Positions 25,827-31,879 of a stretch of DNA of 31,879 nt are shown piece by piece. The stretch's first letter is position 1, and every line of letters begins with the position of its first letter. A program made the position numbers and the translations under genes. The stretch spans positions 1 to 31,879 of IMG/VR virus record IMGVR_UViG_3300042860_002328; one strand, given 5' to 3'. This stretch comes from a virus. The notes under the pieces were generated by a model. The model did no database searches, was not told the origin of the DNA, and saw nothing but the letters and a program-made list of their open reading frames with translations.

Positions 25827-28496
25827 ATGAAGTTGGCAGACAGGACGGTTGAGACTCATAGTGCTGGTGTTAAGAGCGAAGCAGGATTCACTATCGCCCA
25901 AACCAGTAAAATGTTTAAGATTTTGTCAGACTCTCTTTATTCTGACAAGGTGATGGCAGTTGTTCGTGAATTGTCCACCAATGCTTATGATAGTCATATT
26001 GCTGCTGGCAATAAGAATCCTTTTAAGGTGGTGTTGCCTAGTGCTGGTAATCCTAATTTTGTAGTGCGTGATTATGGTACTGGTCTTAGTCAGACCGATA
26101 TGGAGAACCTGTATACAACTTATGGTGCTAGTAACAAGAATACTAGTAACGATTTTGTTGGTTGTCTTGGTCTAGGTTCTAAGAGTCCGTTTGCATATAC
26201 CAAGAGTTTTACTACCAGTTCTTATTATAACGGACAAAAGTATACTTATGTTGCCGCTATTGATGATAGTGGTGTTCCTACTCTGAATCTTTTTAGTGTC
26301 AGCGAAACCGACGAGCCTAATGGTCTTGAGATTAGTTTTGCTGTAAAGCAGTATGACTTTGCTGAATTTAGCAGCAAGTCTATGCGTATTTTCCACTATT
26401 TTAAGATGAAGCCCATTATCGAAGGTGGTGTTCTAACTAATCTAAAAGATCATAAATATAGCAACAAGAATATCGTCTTGAGCGGTGATGGCTGGAGAGT
26501 TTGTCGCCTGAACAATGATACTAATTATTATCCTAATGTTCATCATCATATTGATAGTGGCATTGTTGCATTGATGGGTAATATCGCATATCCTGTTAAG
26601 ACTAGTCAGATTATTGGTGATGAAAAGCAAACAACTAATGATGCTATTCAGCGTTGGAATCGTGCTTTTCAAAAAGCCGATATTGATAGTTGGAAAAGTT
26701 TTGTTGTTGAAATCATTAATCAAAACCTTTACCTTGAACTTGATTTTGGTATTGGCGAATTGGAAATGGATGTTTCCAGAGAAGGTTTGCAGTATACCAA
26801 AGATGTAATCAGAACCTTGCGTGAAAAGACTCAAGAGATTTATCTTGAGATGAAGGAAGAATTTAGCAAGAAAATCGCTGCCGCAAAAACCAAGGTAGAA
26901 GCAATTACGCTTTATTATACCCTTAACGATCTTGCTGGTGGTTGGGGAGTTGGTGCTGAATGGACTGATAGCAAGGGTAAGAAGCACAATATTAATTCTG
27001 GACAGGATCTAGAATATAAGATTCCTGCCGGAAAGAGTATGTACGTTTTTAATTATCGTACTGCTGGCTATCGTTCTCGTCGCATGGTTTATCAGACAAA
27101 TAGTATTCATCATAATACTCTTACTGGTCAAGGCGAATATTATTGGAATAATCAGAAAAAGACAGGAGAACTGTCATTCTTTGTTTGCGATATTAAAACA
27201 GAAGAAACAGCAAAGAAGATCGTTACTAGATATTGCAATGATAATAATTGCTTTGCATACCTAATGATTGATACTAAGGATCATACCAAAGCAGATGAAG
27301 GTTTTGATAGTCTAATTGCTGATGTTGGTGCTGACAAAATCAAGAAGGTTTCTGACTACAAAGATTTGATTAAGAGTAATAATCCTCGTAAGCAAAGTAG
27401 TCGATCCTCTAATGGTGCTGTTAGCGACCAAGATGTATTTTTCATCTATGGAGAATCTAAGGATAGCGGTAAAATTAGCAATCCTTATAACGACGCTCCT
27501 TGTCTCAGGGTTTTGACAGAAGATGAATTGGAGGCTTTTGAAGATAGTGATGAGATTATTTATGTTCCAATCATTCGCTATGCTAGTGCTTCTAATGAAT
27601 ATCCGTCAATTTCTGATTTGAACCTAATGATAAACGATGTTACTGCAACATCACTAGTCAAGGATTTGTTTGGATCTAATAAGATTTATGCTATCAAAAG
27701 TGCTTTTGTCGATAAACTCAAGAAACAGGGTTATACTCTGATCGACTTTAATACTTTCTTCAAGAAACAACTCAAAAGAGTTGCCAAAGATAGTCTGAGC
27801 AAGTTGTCAGAATACAATGGTATTGTTGAATTTAGCAGAACTCAGGACAATTATTCTGCTAAGAATAGCGACACTTACTATGGATATGGCACTCTGGAAA
27901 AGCAATTTACTTTTCATATGCTTAATATTTTTGGTTTGGACTATGAGAAACATATTAGTAATAAGAAACTGGTTGATGCTATCAATTATTGTCTAATTAT
28001 TGAGTTCTTTGTTGATACTGTTCATCGTCCTTCTTTTGATATTAAGCGATTCAAGGCGGCCGATTATTTTGGTCATATGACCAGACTATTAAGTGATATT
28101 GGGATCAATGGTCTTGATAGTCAGAAGGTTCGTAATAGTAATATTGCGTACAATTCTTTAGTATCTTATATTCAGAGTAGAATGTATATTCACAATGAAG
28201 ATATGATGAAGGAGTGTATTGCTATTATTAAGCCAGATGTTTCAAAGAAATATAATCTTGCCAAAATGGAAGATGTTAGAAAAGATATTAAAGCCGAACT
28301 TGACAACAATCCCGTTTTGAAGTATATTGTTGGTAGTCGTGCCGTGTCTGGCGAACTAAGAGAACTATCTGGTTCAAATGAACCGATTAAACAACTTGAT
28401 GACAGGCATTACTACAGCGGTAATACTAAAACATGGTTAACAAGTCTAAATGATGTGGAAGCATTTAGAAAGCAAATTGGTAGTTTGGTTAAGTAA
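25827..28496 (+). CDS. rIIA: rIIA-like protein with GHKL ATPase domain
   Basis: Start ATG 25827, with GGAGAA upstream; a TTG at 25815 is less likely. The N-terminal 200 residues have the GHKL/HATPase motifs: E48-L-S-T-N52-A-Y-D, RDYGTGL (D82, G84, G86), then GCLGLGSKSPFAYTKSF. That is the order of phage rIIA proteins, which protect against lambda-prophage exclusion and affect lysis timing in T4. At 889 aa it is longer than T4 rIIA (725). Its strong promoter and host-like codon use imply abundant expression. It is followed by rIIB, which shares the transcript. Biochemical role unknown. Confidence 0.9.
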   Translation: MKLADRTVETHSAGVKSEAGFTIAQTSKMFKILSDSLYSDKVMAVVRELSTNAYDSHIAAGNKNPFKVVLPSAGNPNFVVRDYGTGLSQTDMENLYTTYGASNKNTSNDFVGCLGLGSKSPFAYTKSFTTSSYYNGQKYTYVAAIDDSGVPTLNLFSVSETDEPNGLEISFAVKQYDFAEFSSKSMRIFHYFKMKPIIEGGVLTNLKDHKYSNKNIVLSGDGWRVCRLNNDTNYYPNVHHHIDSGIVALMGNIAYPVKTSQIIGDEKQTTNDAIQRWNRAFQKADIDSWKSFVVEIINQNLYLELDFGIGELEMDVSREGLQYTKDVIRTLREKTQEIYLEMKEEFSKKIAAAKTKVEAITLYYTLNDLAGGWGVGAEWTDSKGKKHNINSGQDLEYKIPAGKSMYVFNYRTAGYRSRRMVYQTNSIHHNTLTGQGEYYWNNQKKTGELSFFVCDIKTEETAKKIVTRYCNDNNCFAYLMIDTKDHTKADEGFDSLIADVGADKIKKVSDYKDLIKSNNPRKQSSRSSNGAVSDQDVFFIYGESKDSGKISNPYNDAPCLRVLTEDELEAFEDSDEIIYVPIIRYASASNEYPSISDLNLMINDVTATSLVKDLFGSNKIYAIKSAFVDKLKKQGYTLIDFNTFFKKQLKRVAKDSLSKLSEYNGIVEFSRTQDNYSAKNSDTYYGYGTLEKQFTFHMLNIFGLDYEKHISNKKLVDAINYCLIIEFFVDTVHRPSFDIKRFKAADYFGHMTRLLSDIGINGLDSQKVRNSNIAYNSLVSYIQSRMYIHNEDMMKECIAIIKPDVSKKYNLAKMEDVRKDIKAELDNNPVLKYIVGSRAVSGELRELSGSNEPIKQLDDRHYYSGNTKTWLTSLNDVEAFRKQIGSLVK

Positions 28497-28522
28497 TCAC
28501 AGGTAACAATAGGAGTTTTACA

Positions 28523-29395
28523 ATGGCTGTTCCGTTTATGTTTGTTGATGGTAATTTGACGCTGGTTCTTAATAACCAGAGTTATCAGGTTTTGCCGGAT
28601 CATATTAATTACAAGATGATTCTTGAGCGTTTGCCAACAGCGACCGCTGATGAATTGCTTGAGATTGTTGATATTCAAAAGGCAGTCGCAGTATTTAGCG
28701 ATGGTCTTGTGGATATTAAGGAAGGTAAGGTATTCTATGATGGCGACGAAGTTCATGGTAGTATCAGTAAAAGAATTCTTGAGTTTATGAGCAAGGGTCT
28801 GCCATTTCAGCCTCTCGTTAACTTCCTGAATAATCTTATGGATAATCCTAGTATGCAGAGTCAGCAGGAACTTTATGATTTCCTTGAGCATGAACATCTG
28901 CCAATTACTGAGGATGGATGCTTTCTAGCATATAAGGCTGTTCGTAGTGATTATATGGATAAGTATGCTGGAAAGTTTCGTAACAAGGTTGGTGATATTT
29001 GTAAGATGACCCGATCAAAGGTTGATGATAATCGTGGTCGCGGTTGTTCTCAGGGACTTCATGCTGGTGCATTAAATTATGTTGCTGGTTACGGCAGCGT
29101 TGATGCTGGTGATCGTATCGTTATTGTGAAGATTAATCCTTGTGACGTTGTTAGCGTTCCTAGTGATTGTAATTGTGAGAAACTTCGTACTTGCCAATAT
29201 GAAGTTGTTGGAGAGTATCAAGGCGAACTTCTCAAGCCGCTTTATTCGTCTAACTTTGCTGAAGATGACTATAATGATGATGAGGACGATTATGATCATG
29301 AGTATAGTTGGGCATGGAATGATGACGAAGAAGATGTAGATGAAGATTACTATGCTGATGATGAAGATGAGGATGATTACGACGATCAGTATTGA
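28523..29395 (+). CDS. rIIB: rIIB-like protein
   Basis: 26 nt after rIIA, with AGGAG and no promoter: a two-gene operon, as in T4. The C-terminal half carries the rIIB-type block: FLEHEHLPITEDGCFLAYK (residues 121-139), RNKVGDICKM, RGCSQGLHAGALNYVAGYG, then VVSVPSDCNCEKLR and YEVVGEY. At 290 aa it is near T4 rIIB (312 aa). The C-terminal 45 residues are almost entirely Asp/Glu/Tyr. It probably acts with rIIA in exclusion resistance and lysis control. An 8-bp stem-loop overlaps the stop codon. Confidence 0.9.
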   Translation: MAVPFMFVDGNLTLVLNNQSYQVLPDHINYKMILERLPTATADELLEIVDIQKAVAVFSDGLVDIKEGKVFYDGDEVHGSISKRILEFMSKGLPFQPLVNFLNNLMDNPSMQSQQELYDFLEHEHLPITEDGCFLAYKAVRSDYMDKYAGKFRNKVGDICKMTRSKVDDNRGRGCSQGLHAGALNYVAGYGSVDAGDRIVIVKINPCDVVSVPSDCNCEKLRTCQYEVVGEYQGELLKPLYSSNFAEDDYNDDEDDYDHEYSWAWNDDEEDVDEDYYADDEDEDDYDDQY

Positions 29396-29400
29396 TCGTT
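29381..29400 (+). other. stem-loop at the rIIB stop codon
   Basis: ACGATCA 29382-29388 and TGATCGT 29393-29399 pair around a 4-nt loop (plus a G-U at the base). It lies 6 nt before the tRNA-like RNA. It is not followed by a T-run, so a processing or boundary role is more likely than termination. Confidence 0.4.
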
Positions 29401-29406
29401 AAAAGA

Positions 29407-29494
29407 AAAGTAGAGTCTGGTGACTAAGATAATAGCCTCTGGTTGGGAAACTCGACAAACGCTATTTGAGAGGGTTCGACTCCCTCCTACTTTC
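29407..29494 (+). ncRNA. tRNA-like RNA with an abnormal anticodon arm
   Basis: Acceptor AAAGTAG (29407-29413) pairs with CTACTTT (29487-29493), and a perfect T arm GAGGG-TTCGACT-CCCTC abuts it (29470-29486); these are canonical. A short D-like stem (416-418/427-429) is possible. Where the anticodon arm should be, AATAGC 29431-29436 pairs with GCTATT 29461-29466 around a 24-nt loop that itself holds GTTG/CGAC (29442-29456). No anticodon can be assigned. It could be a tRNA with an insertion or a tRNA-mimic. Found in the gap between rIIB and the primase-like gene. Confidence 0.6.
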
Positions 29495-29563
29495 TGGATA
29501 TTGCTAATGATGGTAATGTTTGCTGTTCCAATATCAATTCACAGGATAATGTAAGGAAGTTGT

Positions 29564-30688
29564 ATGTTTAATGATAATATTGGTTTTAACCCTTTTGATA
29601 AGAATAATAGCGTTAATGCTAATGGATACGCTTCTAAAAGAGTTAAGTTTTTGAGTTCTTTTAACCAACAGCATATCTATGTTTATAATGGTAATCCTCG
29701 TAAAAAGATTAGTAGCATGAATCATACTACTGATATTGGTGAGGTAATCAGTGCCAACATAAACAACGATTCTGACGCTTACTTTTATATTAATGGTGGT
29801 CGTAAAATTTATGCAATCAAACAGTTTACTTGTTGCTTTTGCGATATGGATGCTGGTCGTGATGAGCAGGGCAAATACTTTAAGCCTAGCATTGTTATGA
29901 ATAAGAAAAAGCAGTTCCTAAAGAAGATCAACGAGTTCCCTGTTAAACCTAGTTGGGTAGTAGATACTCGTAATGGTTATCAGTGCTACTGGATTTTTGA
30001 TAATGCTAGTCGTAAAATGATTGGGTCTAACAAAACCTTCTGGAGCGGTCTGCAAAAGAAGTTAGTCAATTATTTTGGTGGAGATCCAAGAGCAATTAAA
30101 CCTAATCAGATTTATAGAATTCCTTATACTTGGTGGCGTAAAGGATGGGAAAAGAAGCAACCATACTTTACCAGTTTGCTGCCCGGTAGTGATGGTGCTA
30201 CAGTTAATGTTGCAGATTTAAAGTCCGCTCTTACTGGTCAACCAGCAAACCTACAAATAGTTCCAGAAAAATGCAGCGACGAATGGTATAAGGGATATGC
30301 TAAGGCTTATAAGCAGTCTGATGAAAGCGGCATCCCAGTATCATCAAATGTTGCATCAGAAATACTGAATGACATTCAAGAAAAAAAGAAATGGTCTAAT
30401 CTAAGTAAGTGTTCAACTATTCTCAATGATATCTATGATGATAACGACGAGAATGTTGAGGTTGCTCATGGTGAACCCATGCCAGTGTCGAAGGGTTGCT
30501 GTAACGCTACTGTTGACTCTGGTGACGAGGATATAAACCTTGATGGGTCGCAGACCAAACTTTTAAAAACCGTTGTGGAGTTCCTTAATCAAGTCAGCAC
30601 CCCGCTGTATTTTAGTAACAATAGATTCCTATCTAGTGCTGCTAAAGACTTGGCAAATCAACTCAGTGACAAATTTTGCATTGGATAA
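29564..30688 (+). CDS. archaeo-eukaryotic primase (AEP)-like protein, 374 aa
   Basis: AAGGAAG upstream. Motif order resembles RepB/PrimPol-type AEP domains: I, C-D94-M-D96-A-G; II, SWVVDTRNGYQCYWIFD (130-146; N-G-Y-Q-x-Y-W); III, GGDPRAIKPNQIYRIPYTWWRKG (172-194; R-I-P, K). These are the metal-binding Asp pair, the substrate loop and the conserved basic region. The C-terminal 150 residues are a helical/charged extension, with no helicase P-loop seen. If active it would make primers for phage DNA replication. Enzyme class is confident, activity not tested. Confidence 0.7.
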   Translation: MFNDNIGFNPFDKNNSVNANGYASKRVKFLSSFNQQHIYVYNGNPRKKISSMNHTTDIGEVISANINNDSDAYFYINGGRKIYAIKQFTCCFCDMDAGRDEQGKYFKPSIVMNKKKQFLKKINEFPVKPSWVVDTRNGYQCYWIFDNASRKMIGSNKTFWSGLQKKLVNYFGGDPRAIKPNQIYRIPYTWWRKGWEKKQPYFTSLLPGSDGATVNVADLKSALTGQPANLQIVPEKCSDEWYKGYAKAYKQSDESGIPVSSNVASEILNDIQEKKKWSNLSKCSTILNDIYDDNDENVEVAHGEPMPVSKGCCNATVDSGDEDINLDGSQTKLLKTVVEFLNQVSTPLYFSNNRFLSSAAKDLANQLSDKFCIG

Positions 30689-30690
30689 AA

Positions 30691-31110
30691 ATGCACGAAG
30701 ATTATGATGATAATGAATATGATGAAGATGATTATGACTATGATCATCCATCCTTAGATCCTTATCATTATTACTTTAAATTTGATGTGTCGGCCGATAG
30801 TCCACTGTCAAAATGGTTAACAGATATGTTTAATGATATAGATTGGAATCAAATACCGTCAATACCATTAAATAATGTTCCCGGCTTTCCGTTTGTTTCG
30901 TTACCTGTGAATAGTTGGAATCCCGATACTGGCAAGGGTAACTCCTTCCAGTATTTGGGATCCAATTATGCCGGTAGTCCAATATGGAAAAAACAATATT
31001 TTGTAATTGACAAAATAAATAATGAGTATAAACTACACCTACAGTCTCACGCTAAACATTTTGTGAGTCAACCGACGCACTATAAGGGATTGTTCGATAT
31101 TCTGAACTAA
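30691..31110 (+). CDS. hypothetical acidic protein, 139 aa
   Basis: ATG 30691 is 3 nt after the previous stop; upstream TTG 30676 is rejected. The first 30 residues are a run of Asp/Glu/Tyr (acidic, probably disordered) before a region of aromatic, Asn and Pro residues with many Trp/Tyr. Possibly DNA-mimic-like in charge, but no such claim is supported by structure. Not recognised. Confidence 0.65.
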   Translation: MHEDYDDNEYDEDDYDYDHPSLDPYHYYFKFDVSADSPLSKWLTDMFNDIDWNQIPSIPLNNVPGFPFVSLPVNSWNPDTGKGNSFQYLGSNYAGSPIWKKQYFVIDKINNEYKLHLQSHAKHFVSQPTHYKGLFDILN

Positions 31111-31122
31111 GGATATGATTAA

Positions 31123-31563
31123 ATGAAAAAAGAATGGTATATAATAAATGATTTAGAGCAGTTTATTAATTCTGTCAGATCATTAGTTTATGGCGGTTTT
31201 GGTAAAACACTAGCAGAATCCAAAGAAGATTTTATGGATATGATGGACAAGATAAACGATCCTGTTTTTGAAAAAGAACTAGATTCCTTTTTATCTTATA
31301 ATGAATCTTTAGTTCTTATTAAAGAATCTTTACGTCAACAAACAAATAAAAAAAATGGATCAAAAAGATATCTTATAACAGATGAATTATTCTATCATGT
31401 TATTGAAACACTAAACGCAAGATTGGTCGCTAATATTTTATCTAGTTTAGTTAAAAAAGGATATCTAGAATCTGCATTTGATACAGAAGAAAACGATTTC
31501 ATATTTTGGGTAAAAGAAGAACCGCCAAATGAAAACAGTAAAGAAGAACCAAAAACCGATTGA
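31123..31563 (+). CDS. conserved phage protein, 146 aa
   Basis: AAGGAT upstream. Pattern IINDLEQFINSVRSLVYGGFGKTL.ESKEDFMDMMDKI followed by a long helical part that ends in an HVIETLNARLVANILSSLVKKG helix and an acidic tail. Recurrent in environmental phage genomes with no known role; the helices suggest a winged-helix-like or oligomeric protein. Confidence 0.65.
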   Translation: MKKEWYIINDLEQFINSVRSLVYGGFGKTLAESKEDFMDMMDKINDPVFEKELDSFLSYNESLVLIKESLRQQTNKKNGSKRYLITDELFYHVIETLNARLVANILSSLVKKGYLESAFDTEENDFIFWVKEEPPNENSKEEPKTD

Positions 31564-31879
31564 TATTGATGCGTATTTCAAATATAGATGTCCTAATCCA
31601 GATTGTGGTCAAGAAAAATGGATCAATCTATCAGAAGCAAAAACAAAAAATTTCAAGATAGTTTGTTATTGTGGATTAATAATACGACCAAAACTAATAG
31701 AAAATATACAAATAACTTACAAAGAAATAGAAAATAATATACCAGAAATAAATACTGCCGACATAGTAGTGCCATCTATAATACTAGATAAGTGTGTTTA
31801 TGTTCTTAAAAGTTATGGTTTTACTAATGACGAAGCCAATGAATTGGTTTCATTGTCATACAGAAAAACCAAATCAGAT
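31529..31879 (+). CDS. partial gene: zinc-ribbon protein with RuvA-like C-terminal helix bundle
   Basis: Starts at ATG 31529, inside the previous gene, and remains open to the window end (117 codons). The N-terminus has YRCPNPDCGQE...WINL and VCYCG, which suit a zinc ribbon. Near the end, CVYVLKSYGFTNDEANELVSLSY resembles the C-terminal (domain III) helices of Holliday-junction proteins such as RuvA. I have seen similar phage proteins annotated this way, but the stop and full domain are outside the window. Confidence 0.6.
   Translation, partial: MKTVKKNQKPIDIDAYFKYRCPNPDCGQEKWINLSEAKTKNFKIVCYCGLIIRPKLIENIQITYKEIENNIPEINTADIVVPSIILDKCVYVLKSYGFTNDEANELVSLSYRKTKSD

Noticed and set aside
26442-26987. 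181-aa minus-strand ORF
   Set aside because: It lies entirely inside rIIA, has no Shine-Dalgarno context, and its composition (Ile/Asn/Phe/Leu-heavy) is what the complement of this coding sequence gives.
28412-28897. 161-aa minus-strand ORF
   Set aside because: It spans the rIIA end and rIIB start, both solid genes on the + strand; no promoter or start signal supports it.
29497-29535. GATATTG/CAATATC inverted repeat after the tRNA-like RNA
   Set aside because: Only 7 bp with a 25-nt loop in AT-rich sequence; could easily be chance, so not listed as a feature.
1-31879. CRISPR array, integrase, att sites or prophage boundaries
   Set aside because: No regularly spaced repeats or integrase-like genes, and no flanking direct repeats were seen. 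The tRNA and tmRNA ends are not duplicated elsewhere in the window.

Overview
The window looks like part of a large lytic tailed-phage (Caudoviricetes) genome. It is AT-rich and almost gap-free. It holds about 80 mostly tiny genes, all but one on the + strand, packed with ATGA/TAATG stop-start overlaps. Recognisable genes are typical of big virulent phages: rIIA and rIIB homologues, recombination endonuclease VII, an ATP-dependent DNA ligase, flavin-dependent thymidylate synthase ThyX, HNH endonucleases, tRNAs and a tmRNA. No structural, packaging, integrase or lysis gene is seen, so this is an early/middle 'accessory and DNA metabolism' region. The host is a bacterium with sigma70-type promoters, but its identity is not shown. 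A secreted Tyr/Val/Pro/Gln-repeat protein is faintly reminiscent of Planctomycetes proteins; that is a weak hint only.

Layout. 1-2.5 kb: micro-genes, a lipoprotein-like gene and the only minus-strand gene (HNH endonuclease). 2.5-8.5 kb: an ASCH-domain gene and a long run of small hypotheticals, several of a type common in environmental phages. 8.5-16.2 kb: an AlkB-like dioxygenase, HExxH metallopeptidase, ThyX, thioredoxin-like protein, UV damage endonuclease, a cytidine-deaminase-fold protein and zinc-ribbon proteins. 16.2-18.1 kb: a translation module with a SpoU/TrmH-type RNA methyltransferase, tRNA-Ile(UAU), a small membrane protein, a complete tmRNA whose tag ends LALAA, and a downstream HNH gene. 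18.2-23.6 kb: endonuclease VII, DNA ligase, a sulfotransferase-fold protein, an HhH-GPD-like protein and a small DNA-binding-like protein. 23.6-25.8 kb: a strongly folded inverted repeat, tRNA-Leu(UAA), a protein-kinase-like protein and small genes. 25.8-31.9 kb: rIIA, rIIB, an odd tRNA-like RNA, an AEP-primase-like protein and two further genes, the last running off the window.

Regulation. Near-consensus TTGACA / TATAnT promoters recur about every 1-4 kb. Nine of them carry a (C)CGAT(A) box at a fairly fixed place in the spacer (one displaced), and three share ACGCTAA just after the -10. They sit before genes with strong Shine-Dalgarno sequences and CGT/ATT-rich codon use (ligase, HhH protein, rIIA/rIIB, HTH protein, zinc ribbons). 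The genes between them use more AGA/ATA/TTA. The phage tRNAs read AUA and UUA, which fits supplementing translation of that second class. Together this suggests a regulon of phage promoters, with a tRNA/tmRNA/methyltransferase cassette supporting or rescuing translation in an infected cell.
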